This document shows, piece after piece, positions 49,776 through 63,565 of a stretch of DNA of 64,000 nt. How positions within the stretch are numbered: position 1 is the first letter of the stretch; each line of letters starts with the position of its first letter. The notes beneath the pieces were generated by a model. The model did no database searches, had not been told where the DNA came from, and worked only from the letters and a program-made list of their open reading frames with translations. A program made the position numbers and the translations under genes. This DNA is from Paramecium octaurelia (lineage: Eukaryota; Ciliophora; Oligohymenophorea; Peniculida; Parameciidae). The DNA lies in contig CAJJDP010000130.1 in the NCBI GenBank assembly GCA_905182995.1, positions 279,918 through 343,917 of the forward strand. The letters are read 5' to 3'.

Positions 49776-50786
49776 ATGAGAAAATTAGAAAATTATACCG
49801 GGGAGTAAGCTAGAGCTTATAAGAAATTCGCTTAAAAAGCACAAGGAAGCAGAGCTGACTTTGAGGCAGATTGTAAAATTTTCATTTTATTTTAAGTAAA
49901 TTTTAATGAGGCTCCGAGTAAATTTGTGAAATCGAATGAGTCAAAGTAAACTCTGAAGTCAATTAAAGATTAAATAGATTATTTTGGATATGAAATTGAA
50001 CCTTTTAATATGAAGAATGAGCGAGATGTGGGTAAGTTTGATGATGGTGGATATTTTGTATTTGATAAAGCAAAAGACAAATCAGTAAAGTATAAATCAT
50101 TTTTTATTAGTGATGCTTGGTTAGATTAATTAGATTAAAGTAACATGTTCTAAGAGCTTCAAGAAAAGGCTTAAGCCGAAAACTCCAAAAAAATATAGAA
50201 ATAATTAAAGGAAGCTAACAAAAATTATGAAAGAAGAATGTAGAAGCTAAGGGGAGATGGCTTTTTTAGTTCAACTAAGTTTGGCTCTAAAGCTGAAGCT
50301 GAAGAATTCTATTAGATCAAAAAACAAGAAAATCATGAAGAGTAACAAGAGGTAGAAGTAGAAGCTAATTAATAAGTAGAAGAAAAATCAAAAGAATAAT
50401 AACAAAATTAATCAGATGAATAAGAGGTTAAATTGGAACTGCTACAAATTGAGTAGCTAAAAGAAATTCTTTATGAACTTCTTGAAGAAAATGAAAACGC
50501 AAATTAGGCAATGAAAAGGGTGAGATCAAAATTAGCAAGTAATCAAAAGAAGGTGTTTAAAAAAAATGTTAGGAAAGATAATACTGAACATAATGATAAA
50601 TAAGACCAGAAGCCTTAAGAAAATAATAACGAAGCTAAAGATGAAGCAAAATAGACATTAGATATCTTGGTTGACATCTGTACAATAATAGTAAAGAAAT
50701 CAAATGACCCTTCTATTTATACTATAAAAAAAGAAGAATTAGTACCTAAAAAGGTCTCTCGTTTGGAAGAAGATGATATATTTTGA
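49776..50786 (+). CDS. CD2BP2/Lin1-like spliceosomal protein
   Basis: One 24-nt intron (49873-49896) gives 328 residues. The middle holds the family block YFGYEIEPFNMKNERDVGKFDDGGYFVF...FFISDAWLDQ, which parallels the CD2BP2/Snu40 segment 'ITPFNxxEExEEGHFDxxGNY...RDAWLD'. CD2BP2 is a component of the U5 snRNP. Long Lys/Glu/Gln-rich helices follow. The GYF domain usual at the C terminus is not seen: the end is instead ICTIIVKKSNDPSIYTIKKEEL...DDIF. So the assignment rests on the N-terminal block. Confidence 0.7.
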
Positions 50787-50825
50787 AGATTAATTTTAGT
50801 ATTATTTTGTTATATAATATTAAAA

Positions 50826-52142
50826 ATGAGTTAGAATATTGATTAATTTTTGAAATTTTTCGTATTTGAAGGAACACAAAATGTCACTAAAATTCTAAAT
50901 TTAAAATAACTTTAGTTTGCAAATCCCAGACTCATAAAACGATAATAACCCAATCCTTTTGAACTAGCTGAATTAAATAAGAAATCAAAATTAATATCAG
51001 AGAATGTATGATTATTTAATAATTAGGCTTTCGATGTAGTTTCAGAATTTTATATCTTATTAAAGCAATGCAAATTTGAAAATGTGAGTACAAAAATAAT
51101 ATTCAATTATATGTTGAGTTTACAGTTAAAAAGAAATTATATCGATTGTCTTAATTTGAATACCACCGATAAGAATTATATTATAAGCGTTGATATTATT
51201 TCAGAATACAAAGAATAAATTATTAGATAAATGTATAGTTTTGTTAATTGGGTTGTTCTTTATTAAAAAGGATAGATTACTTGTGGAGAATTTAAAACAG
51301 ATTACTAAGATTATGCCCATATACAAATCTTTGAAAATTAAAAGAAGTTAATCTTAGTTATAGGATATAACAAATTAGAGTCTGAACTATTTTTATCCCT
51401 AAACCTAGTAAGATACTAAAATTATTTGAGGAATCATTTATCATTATTAAATATACCTGAATGTAGATAGGATACATTTTGTTCAATTCTATACCATTTT
51501 GTGTCTATTATTAGAAAGATGTTAAGATTCTCTGATACAAAAAGATATGATTCTGAATTAAGATAACTTATATCTGCAAATGCTTCAATTTTGATAGAAT
51601 ATCCAGAGAAATAAAAACATATTCCTTATTTAGGAACCTTCAATCATTGTGACTTTGTGCTATTCGACTTTAAGGTAACTAATTAATTAGAATTCGATAA
51701 AAGACTTAAAAATTTTTAGTATCAAAAAGAATTAATAATGTCCATCATTAGCAATCTAAAGACTCTTTATGTAAAATCTAAAGATGATATGTCATACTCT
51801 TTTGTGCTTTCTGGATAATATTTGCTTGCCACATTTTAGTATAATATCGATGGGGCAATTTTGTTGAAAGAAGGGGAAATGAGAAACAAGTTAATTTTAG
51901 AATGCTATGAATTTGTGGAATAGGATTTCGATTATGGAATAAAGAAAATCATAATAACAAACCAAGAGAAAAATCAAAAAAAGGAAGAAACTCTGAAATC
52001 ATAAAGAAATTAAAAGATTGCTGATCTTATAACAACCTCTGTAAATACAGCATTCTCATGGTATGATTATGCCAAATCGGCTAATTTAACAAACAAACAA
52101 CAACAGCTAGCCAACAAATCGCTTACTCCAAGAAGACAATGA
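50826..52142 (+). CDS. Conserved ciliate protein, unknown
   Basis: 431 residues with a single 21-nt intron (51006-51026). The protein is ordered through most of its length with hydrophobic strands (IISVDIISEYKEQIIRQMY, VNWVVLYQKGQITCGEF) and ends in a basic tail (QQQLANKSLTPRRQ). No transmembrane segment, catalytic motif or known repeat seen. Begins only 40 bases after the previous gene's stop. Confidence 0.6.
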
Positions 52143-52184
52143 ATAATTGTTTTTATTATAATTTTCTATAAATCTATCCTTATA

Positions 52185-52715
52185 TCAATCAAATAGGAAT
52201 CTTTTTTTGCCAATTTTAGCCTAGCATGCTGGACAGAAATGAACTGCATCTTTGCAATCTTAGACAAAACAAGGAATCAAGCAACATCTGATAATTAAAT
52301 TTAAAAATTACCCTAACCATAGACCAACAGCTGCCAAAAGTCCTCCAATTGCGTAAGCTCCATTTCCGACTTCATAATTAACCTGTGTTTATACTTGTCT
52401 CTAACAGTAAGCACAAGTAATCATGTGAGGGTATTTAGAATAAACTGGTTGGACTTTAAATAAATTTTGATAAATACTTTATTAGACAGCAGTGGGATTG
52501 TAAATAACTTATTGTTATTATTACATTTAGGGATATTGTTATTATTAGTAAGGGATCTATCTCATAAATTATTGAGCTGGAACTATTGGTTGAATAGGTT
52601 AACCAATTTATAAGTTCTATTCTGGAAGTTATGGATAAACAACCTATGAAACAGGTCCTTCACAAGGGGTTTGATTAATTTCTTATGGAAGTCTTACATG
52701 TTGATTATTCTACAT
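52185..52715 (-). CDS. LITAF-domain protein
   Basis: One 24-nt intron (52288-52311); 168 residues. A Pro/Gln-rich N terminus (residues 1-100) precedes a LITAF domain: the first CxxC knuckle in MITCAYCQRQVQT, a hydrophobic in-plane membrane helix (AYAIGGLLAAVGLW), CCLIPCFVQDCKDAVHFC and the second knuckle CPAC-x-AKIG. LITAF proteins sit on endosomal or lysosomal membranes through this zinc-stabilised monotopic domain. A version without the intron is also open, but then the membrane segment would be interrupted by extra polar residues, so I keep the intron. Confidence 0.85.
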
Positions 52716-53016
52716 TAGTATAGTTTAATTATTATTTTTAATCAAATGACAAGTTAAACAAATTATATAGACTAAGAATTATTAACATATCATCAGTATT
52801 AATTCTGAGAGTATTAAAATTAAATTAGATAAACCCTACTTCTAAGTATTTAATGTTAACCTCCACTCTAAATAAGAAAATTGAACCTTAAAGATCATTC
52901 TAAATAGCTTATCAACTGATCTTTTTATAAAAAGGTTGAAATATTTATATCAAATGACTCATATCAGTGTTGTTTTTTTTAATTTTAAAATTGGATTATT
53001 ATTGTTAATATTTTTT
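52716..53016. other. Intergenic region
   Basis: AT-rich spacer between divergent genes. In-frame ATGs upstream of 53017 exist (for example 52951) but they would add a hydrophobic, T-rich leader that looks non-coding. Confidence 0.4.
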
Positions 53017-53875
53017 ATGTCCAGACTACGACAACCTACTGTCCATAATGACTTGTCTTTAAATAAGGAGCCTATAGAAACAGTATATTCCATAGCAAAT
53101 AGATATCGTACTGATTGGGGGTTGAAAGAAATGCCTGACTTGAAAATATATCCAGATGTGTGCAAAGTCAAAAGATTGATCAGCTTTAAGACTGAGCATA
53201 ACTTTAGCCAAACCAGTCAACCCTCCAAAAAGAGAAACTTTTATTGAAGAATTATAAGAATATCACTCCAAACTGCCTGGCCCAAAATATGAATATTAGT
53301 CATTTTGGTCAGAGCCTAAAGTGCAAAAGAAAACAAAAGAATAAAGCAAATATATTGAGCAAAATCAAAGAAAAAACATAATTTCTGATATAATTACAGT
53401 TGAAAAACGACATCCAAGACCTGGACCTGCAGATTATAATAAAGAGTTCAAATCTAAAAGCATAGAGAATGAACCAATAATTTCTTAGAGTTTAAAGTAT
53501 TTATAATGCATTTAACTTATAAGATTGCAACAGAGGACTAACTATTTCGAAGATCTCATAAGTTAATAAATAAATTTTCCAGGACCTGGTGCTTATAATA
53601 TTCCATAAAGAGTTGTTAGTGACATGTTATCAAAAAAACAAAATCTAATCTCCAGTAGTTCATTACTCTAAACCTAGTAGTTACTCACCGGACGATTACT
53701 ACCACTTCGCTTTTGATAAAAAATTCAAAGCACAATCAATTAGAAAACGTTTTAAAAACTTAAAAAAAACAATAGTAGCAAGCCTGGTCCCGTTCTTGGT
53801 TAATCAGATTGGAATTAAGGTTGGATGTCAAAAGTTAGCAAAGCTCCATAGTTTTCCATTTATTATGATAACTGA
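53017..53875 (+). CDS. Second sperm-tail PG-rich repeat protein
   Basis: A roughly 285-residue protein with PG-repeat elements: LPGPKYEYQSF, RPGPADYNKEF, FPGPGAYNIP, KPSSYSPDDYY and KPGPVLGQSDWN, ending IYYDN. They belong to the same family as the gene at 6328. Three frame breaks are needed: one between about 53180 and 53240, one at the A7 run 53632-53638 (one too many) and one at the A8 run 53762-53769 (one too few). No intron was required. A role on axonemal or cortical microtubules is inferred. The start at 53017 is the first ATG that gives polar sequence. Confidence 0.65.
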
Positions 53876-54042
53876 TTATCAATAACTATATAATGTAATT
53901 TGTTTATGTTAACTTTATTAATAATAAAACCTAGAAGATTTGTATACTTGTATTATTATTATATACAAGTTAATAGTATGTTAGTTATTCTTTTAATATT
54001 GCTGATTAATTATTTTATGCATAATTATTAAAATGTTTTTAT

Positions 54043-55051
54043 TCATTCAAACACTGCTCCTATGGCTACCAGCAATCCGCTTGAGCTTTAACTTATAATT
54101 GCTGTATTTTAGTCAGCTTTGAAAGAGGCTTTCTCGTAATCGCTTTATTAGAATCCTATAAGCTGATTTTCCAAACTTTATTCATTTGATAAATTGAATT
54201 TTACATCTTAGTTACTTTTTATTTCTAAACTATAGCATTCTCCCTCCTTTAATAATATATTATCTTAAATTTCTATTTGATATGAACTGTTTATAATATT
54301 CATATTATTATGATCAACATTTGTTTTCCAATTATGTAATTTATCTTACAAATTCCTATTAAAATGAATACATTTAATACATGCTTTTGAATATTGAGAA
54401 CTCTAATTCAATTTGTTTATCGTGGAAAGATTTCTCTAATAATGAAATATTTAATTTAGTTATTTTAATGTTTTATTTAGGGTATAGTACACTTACATTT
54501 ACTTTTGAAGGGCCCAATTCGAGTTCATTTTCACTTAATTTTTCGAATCTTTTTAAATTAATTTATAGAGGGACAAGGATGGATTTAAATGAATTTAGTT
54601 TATTATTCCATTCGCTTCTAAATTCTTCAATTTTTTATTTGCATTTGTTTTGTAGATCATTTAGTTCATTTTCACCTTCGTCCCCTATCTGTTGTAATTT
54701 AGTATCTGTATTATTGAGATTGTCAAAGATTTATCGTACTTTTTCCTTTAAAATGAATTCCAAAACTTTTAATTAGTTTATGATATCATTTTTCAATTCA
54801 TTGAACTTACCTATTATCTCATTGCATTAAGGCGCCCCTCTTTATTTGATACAATTATTACGAATGAATCCTTCTACATCCTCAATTGATGCCAATTCCC
54901 CTTTATGATTTTTATGAAATTCCTCTATACAGGTTAAACAAACCTTTCTTTTATTACAATCTTTGTTAAAGCAAATCAAAATGATAGGCTTATTATCGTG
55001 ATTGGCTTCCTCACATTACAATTTCTATACTCTGGTTTAGAAACTTGTCAT
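54043..55051 (-). CDS. B-box-type zinc-finger coiled-coil protein
   Basis: About 335 residues in one exon, with one frame break near 54317-54325. Residues 12-55 form a B-box-like zinc finger: CEEANHDNK, ICFNKDCNKRKVCLTC, EEFHKNHKG. A long coiled coil (about 95-230) follows, and the C terminus is a short ordered segment (KEGECYSLEIKSNQDV, then SSSGLLVAIGAVFE). The layout resembles the B-box gene at 22453 but the sequences differ. Likely a TRIM-like scaffold without RING. Confidence 0.6.
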
Positions 55052-55560
55052 TTATTATGTAATATATATTTTAATGGGATTTAAATATTTCATGTTTAAA
55101 GATTATTTGATGAAATATGTGTGCACTTTGATGAATTCTTTAAGGTAAATATACTAACATCTCATTTGAAAATTAATAGAAATATTTAATAGTCAAATAT
55201 TTTAAGGTCATTAACTAATTTTTGTTTGTTATTATGCAGAAAAGTGATTCTTTTTTTATTAAATCAAAGTTCCTGAATAATTTAATGAATGAATTATCTT
55301 TGTCGAGGTTATCAAAAATTAATTTGAGAAGACAAATATTCATATTTAATGTTTATAAATAATTAGATTTCATTAACAAATAAGTGTTACATAAAGAATT
55401 TATTAATTTCTTTTTTGTATTTAAAAGAATGATTGAATTCTCTTAACTTTAAATAGCAGAGCTACAAATTTATTTTTGCTTTTTTTGAAATTAATATAAA
55501 TTAAAATTGAAAATGAATGGTAATCTTCATTAATAAATATATATATATATATTAATTCTA
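55052..55560. other. Intergenic region
   Basis: About 510 AT-rich bases between divergent genes. A (TA)n run at about 55538-55552 lies just upstream of the kinesin start. No gene seen. Confidence 0.4.
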
Positions 55561-58102
<2,542 letters not shown>

Positions 58103-58438
58103 ATCAAAAAGTACAAGGAGATGATAAATTTTAACTTTAAAATTGAATATTATATAACTAAAAGTAAATAGTCAAATTTACAACTTGTTTGATTATTGAG
58201 CCAAAATACTATAAATCCCTCTGAATAATATCATTTTGTATCTAAAATGAGGGGCGAACATATGTTACATACAATATTAACATACAGCTATTAAGAATCT
58301 AAAAATTTTTATCAAATGACATTGATTTTATTAATTTGTTACATCTGTGCAGTGTCTATATATTTGAGATCAATTATAATATTTAATTGTATTCAGAGAT
58401 ATCATTTATCATTCTTTTTTAGTTTTGAAATAAAATTA
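58103..58438. other. Intergenic region, nothing seen
   Basis: AT-rich spacer of 336 bases between two genes in the same direction. No feature seen. Confidence 0.4.
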
Positions 58439-58840
58439 ATGGAAAAACTTATTGCTGGATATGCTATGAAGGAGATGATGAAATAGAAAAAATAGATCAT
58501 CCCTGAAGATTAGAAGTTTTTATATTACGGTTGTTGGACAACAGGTATTGCTGTAATTGCATTCATGGGTCATACAACCTATTTAAAGAAAAAATATGAG
58601 TCAAATTATCTCTACCAATTTTAAGGGAAGCAATATTTAAGGTCATTAATATAGCTATATCTGCCCATTATATGCAATTAATTGTTAGTTTCATTTTGCT
58701 CTAATCATTAAGGAGCATTTTTATTTTCTCTCTCCTCTATTGTTCATTTGTATCAATACATAATGGGAATACCACAAATTTCATACTTAAGTGCTGCTTT
58801 TACAATATTAGGATGTATTTTGAAATTTAAAATTGAGTGA
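58439..58840 (+). CDS. Small membrane protein, unknown
   Basis: 133 residues in one exon. A basic N terminus (KEMMKQKKQIIPEDQ) is followed by about three hydrophobic segments: YYGCWTTGIAVIAFMG, LYLPIICNQLLVSFC, and a last one beginning ISYLSAAFTILGCIL. It could sit in an internal membrane. Bases 58645 onwards are repeated at 59881 (assembly duplication 3), so the second, headless copy should be ignored. Family not recognised. Confidence 0.5.
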
Positions 58841-59879
58841 AAATTATAAATATATATAAGTTTATCATATTCTATGATTTATTCTCAAATATAAGTCATC
58901 AAAAACAAATTTTCATTAAAGTAATTCTAAGAATAAAGAAATTAAGCCACACCGCCCTCAGTTCTTTAAAAAATAGAATAAATCACAAAAAATCCTAAAA
59001 ATGATGTTAGGAGTCAAATTTTCCATATAAAGGGATTTGAAAATAGTTAAGGATTAATTGGCAAACTAGGAAAATGATCAAATTAATTTAAAATAATAAG
59101 ACTAATATAATCTTTACTAAATATTCATTTGAATATTAACAATTAACTATAATTCTATGACAAAAGGATTATAACAAAGGATAACATAATATTTTTTATT
59201 TCAACAATTTTATTTAAACAAAGGAATCTAAAGCTAATATTCCTTTTGTTATTTACTTTTTTTAATTTTAAATGGCATTTTAAAAACCCTTGAATTTTTG
59301 TTGTGTAAAGGAACTTCTACTTACAAATTCTTTAAAATATAGACCGAATACTCGAATTTGATTTCAGAGGTTGCCCAAATCTGAGAGCATATAGAATAAA
59401 CATTTAACATACTATTTAATAATTTTTAGATTGAACATTTTGAGAATAATTTCCTTCTTCAATTACGGATAAGCTTAATATAAAAATTATTATTATTGAA
59501 ATATATAATTTCAGATGATAAAGGATAATTTTATAACATTGGAATAGATACGATAATTTAATTAAAAGTATATTAATTATAGACAAATGATTGAGAAACA
59601 GTTTTTTTTGTTCAGATGATCTACCAAACTAATTTATAACGGGTGCAATGAACGTAAAGCATAATGTTCGATACTTTTGAACGAATTTTGATTACAATAA
59701 ACTATAAAATCTCCTCTGAAAAATAATTATTGATTATTAAGGATGGAACAATATTAAAATAGTAATTAAACAATAGAATTGCTATTGATAATTTATTTAA
59801 CAATCCTTTTGTAGTAACAAACTTTCAGCATAATAATAGTTTCTCTTTTATTAATCCTTGTAGTTTTGGAGGTAGATAC
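58645..59879. repeat. First copy of N-joined duplication 3 (1235 bp)
   Basis: Repeated at 59881-61115 with an offset of 1236, apparently identical, separated by a single N at 59880. The left copy starts inside the membrane-protein gene. Contig-overlap artefact, as at 31140 and 36924. Confidence 0.9.
58874..59077 (+). CDS. Small basic ORF of 67 residues
   Basis: One exon, 67 residues, Lys/Gln rich (KQFQEQRNQATPPSVLQ, then GFENSQGLIGKLGK). It starts 33 bases after the membrane-protein stop, which is normal gene spacing here. An identical copy at 60110-60313 comes from the assembly duplication. It may be a real small gene or chance. Family unknown. Confidence 0.35.
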
Positions 59880-61357
59880 NATTAATATAGCTATATCTGC
59901 CCATTATATGCAATTAATTGTTAGTTTCATTTTGCTCTAATCATTAAGGAGCATTTTTATTTTCTCTCTCCTCTATTGTTCATTTGTATCAATACATAAT
60001 GGGAATACCACAAATTTCATACTTAAGTGCTGCTTTTACAATATTAGGATGTATTTTGAAATTTAAAATTGAGTGAAAATTATAAATATATATAAGTTTA
60101 TCATATTCTATGATTTATTCTCAAATATAAGTCATCAAAAACAAATTTTCATTAAAGTAATTCTAAGAATAAAGAAATTAAGCCACACCGCCCTCAGTTC
60201 TTTAAAAAATAGAATAAATCACAAAAAATCCTAAAAATGATGTTAGGAGTCAAATTTTCCATATAAAGGGATTTGAAAATAGTTAAGGATTAATTGGCAA
60301 ACTAGGAAAATGATCAAATTAATTTAAAATAATAAGACTAATATAATCTTTACTAAATATTCATTTGAATATTAACAATTAACTATAATTCTATGACAAA
60401 AGGATTATAACAAAGGATAACATAATATTTTTTATTTCAACAATTTTATTTAAACAAAGGAATCTAAAGCTAATATTCCTTTTGTTATTTACTTTTTTTA
60501 ATTTTAAATGGCATTTTAAAAACCCTTGAATTTTTGTTGTGTAAAGGAACTTCTACTTACAAATTCTTTAAAATATAGACCGAATACTCGAATTTGATTT
60601 CAGAGGTTGCCCAAATCTGAGAGCATATAGAATAAACATTTAACATACTATTTAATAATTTTTAGATTGAACATTTTGAGAATAATTTCCTTCTTCAATT
60701 ACGGATAAGCTTAATATAAAAATTATTATTATTGAAATATATAATTTCAGATGATAAAGGATAATTTTATAACATTGGAATAGATACGATAATTTAATTA
60801 AAAGTATATTAATTATAGACAAATGATTGAGAAACAGTTTTTTTTGTTCAGATGATCTACCAAACTAATTTATAACGGGTGCAATGAACGTAAAGCATAA
60901 TGTTCGATACTTTTGAACGAATTTTGATTACAATAAACTATAAAATCTCCTCTGAAAAATAATTATTGATTATTAAGGATGGAACAATATTAAAATAGTA
61001 ATTAAACAATAGAATTGCTATTGATAATTTATTTAACAATCCTTTTGTAGTAACAAACTTTCAGCATAATAATAGTTTCTCTTTTATTAATCCTTGTAGT
61101 TTTGGAGGTAGATACAGCAAAAGAAGAATTATTTTTTTTAACTTACATTCAATTTAAGTAATGGATTGAGTTGTCAAATCTAGAAATATTAATAATATTT
61201 TATTTCAATTTATTAATTTAATTCCATTTATCAATACTCTAAAGAAGGGAAAAAATAAGGAAATCGGAAAGAATTAATAAAGAATTTTAGAAAACAGTAC
61301 AAATTTCCTTACTGTTAATTTGATGCACGAAGATCTTTGAATTTGAAAATTACTTAA
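59078..61357. other. Noncoding stretch, including duplication 3
   Basis: Apart from the duplicated copies, about 1 kb of unique AT-rich sequence with no long frame on either strand. A possible small hairpin GTTC...GAAC sits near 59671-59687, but it does not form a tRNA. I see no gene. Confidence 0.4.
59881..61115. repeat. Second copy of N-joined duplication 3
   Basis: Same sequence as 58645-59879. It carries a headless 3' part of the membrane-protein gene and a second copy of the 67-residue ORF; both should be discarded on collapse. Confidence 0.9.
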
Positions 61358-61964
61358 ATGACATCAGAGCTGGTGTTTGGAGATATAATTTCTAAAATTT
61401 AGATATATAAAATAATATTCCCAATAAGCAGAGTTAATATGATGAAAATGGAATACAGGATGGTAAGTGGATTGAATTATGCGAGAATTGGGTTATATGA
61501 TTCTTTGGAAACGAACTATAGAGGATTACTGGATGCCTTATATAATGGCTCTGATACAATTTTCTTTTTAAATTAATAACAAATTTGTATAAATAAGAGT
61601 GAATTCATTTAATGGAATGATAAATAGATACTTCAAAGTCATACAGAACAAAGATGAGGTTAAACAAATGGTAGGCATATTTAATGAGTTGCTTAATCAC
61701 TTTGGTAGGGCTAGGCTAGATTTGACGATTTTATAATCTGCCCCTTTTGCGCTCTTGTGGAGAGAGACACTGAAATATTCAAACACTCCTGTTTAGCAAG
61801 TGCGGACCTTGTCATTAGAAGAGGCCGTCCGCAATGACATATTATTCAACTTCAAAATTATTATTATTATTATTTAGTAAAACCTTAAAGGTTCCATTAA
61901 TGTAATGTAATTGTAGTCTTAGTATTTTATAGAGGTTTGGAGTACTACGAATAATAATGTTTGA
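61358..61964 (+). pseudogene. Possible gene or gene fragment with a frame break
   Basis: Two frames of about 65 and 130 codons read like protein if one T is removed from the T5 run at 61565-61569. The second part (VIQNKDEVKQMVGIFNELL, then SAPFALLWRETLKYS) is GC-richer than the flanks and protein-like. It ends in an ATT trinucleotide run (about 61858-61877). However, within 61425-61495 a different frame spells YDENGIQDGKWIEL, a motif of the decayed repeat region that follows, so the two readings compete. Function unknown; I rate it as a possible broken gene. Confidence 0.3.
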
Positions 61965-62660
61965 AGTGCGGGTTGTGGATTGAAATTTATGAATTTTGGA
62001 AACAGTTTTACATATCATATGATATTTAGGAATCCTCTGAGGTCATTTATAGTGGGGAATATTAGAATTGTAAAAAATTGGGTAATGGATATCGTGTGGG
62101 ATTAGAAAATATTATGTATTCATTATTGAATTTATAAATATTTAAACCGAGGTGGATTTTTCAACTAAAACGGCTAAAAACATGGAAAATTGGAAGAATC
62201 ACGAAATGATTGGTCAAAGTAAGGTTATTATTTGAAAATTAAGCCATAAGCAAGTCACTTATTGTTTTGAGTATTAAATTGGGCTTTGTGATGTTTTTTA
62301 TTATTTCTCATTTATTACAGGAATAAAAGAAAGTAATTAATTTTGTAAATAATGAGGTGGAGGAACTTTTGATATAAATGGAATGAGGAATGGCTTCTGG
62401 GTTGAAATGGACGACAATTCTAGAAAGTTTTATATTTGCAATGATTATTTGATATCACTAAGCTACTGATATATGATAATATTAAAATGGAATAAAAGTT
62501 GGTTAATAGATAGTAAATGATGATTAAAAGGGATAAATAAGGTACAGTTTATTTAATTAATAATACAAAAAACTTTGGAGATTTGATAAAAATGGAAAAA
62601 GAATGGATAATGGATAGTGTAGGATTAAGATTATTTTAAGGCAAAGATCATAATAAACTT
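61420..62660 (+). pseudogene. Decayed GGG-YDExG-GKWIEL repeat gene
   Basis: At least four remnants of one repeat occur in different frames and with internal stops: YDENGIQDGKWIELCENW (about 61437-61490), LKCGLWIEIYEFW followed by SEVIYSGEYQNCKKLG (about 61962-62080), GGFFNQNGQKHGKLEE (about 62152-62200) and GGGTFDINGMRNGFWVEMDD (about 62352-62412). They resemble the tandem repeat 'GGGxYDExGxxxGKWIEL...VIYxGEYxNGKKxG' that I recall from a large Paramecium protein family. Order and direction are conserved, but no open frame links them. I call it a pseudogene. Confidence 0.5.
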
Positions 62661-63565
62661 CCCAGAATAGAGAGGAACATTTATTATTAAGGTCAACATA
62701 GAAAAAAAAAAAATAAGTTAGAATTAGTAAAACATTTATGAATTATTTTCCATCAAGCCGCAAGTTAAAACTTTTTAAGAGAAAAATAATACATTGTGTA
62801 ATATCAATAAACTTAGTTAATTGTAAAATTTATTGTTTAATAGGGTTAAATTCATAGTTATTGAGAAGAACAATTTTGTTACTTTTTAACATTCTCAAAC
62901 ATGTTTATGAAATCCAATTTTAGGTAATTTTGTAATTTCATAATCAATGAATATAATTGAACTAGTTGAATGACATTATCGTTGTGTAGATATTAATTAA
63001 TTTCTAAAAAAAAGTCAGCTTGAGGTAAGATACATATTAATAACTGTTAATGATTTATATAAATTAAGCAAAAGTATTGTCGAAAGTAGCTTGCTTGGTT
63101 TAGATGTAATTCATATAGAGCTTATTTAAGATTATCGTTAGGGATGGACATAATAATGATCTCTAAATCCTATTTTGGGTTAGAATACTTATTGATGATT
63201 AATATATCTTTTCAGTCCTTTCTTCTCTCTAATACTTTTAATATCAATTGAAAATAATAAATAACAGGTTATGAAAATATTACCAAGATCTTCTTATCTT
63301 TGTTCTTAATATATCATTATCTTTATTATGAACTGAAAATCTAAAATATACTAAACTATTAGTAATCATTATTAGGACTAAACCTGTTTACTCTGTTTAT
63401 ATTATAAATTTAATAGTGTATTGTATGTCTATGAATATTAATTTATAACTGTTGTTTCTCAATATTAAGCAAATATTAAAATAGTAACAAAAAACCAAGT
63501 TATTGAAAAAAGTTATAAGAAAATGTTTAAATTTTGTATTGTATGTTTTTAATGAATATTTAAAT
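62661..63565. other. Noncoding or decayed DNA
   Basis: About 900 AT-rich bases between the repeat remnants and the WD40 gene. Short frames exist but are broken by TGA every few dozen codons. A run of 13 A occurs near 62700. No gene supported. Confidence 0.4.

Noticed and set aside
59660..59700. tRNA-like T-arm (GTTCGAT...)
   Set aside because: No acceptor stem, anticodon arm or D arm could be paired around it.
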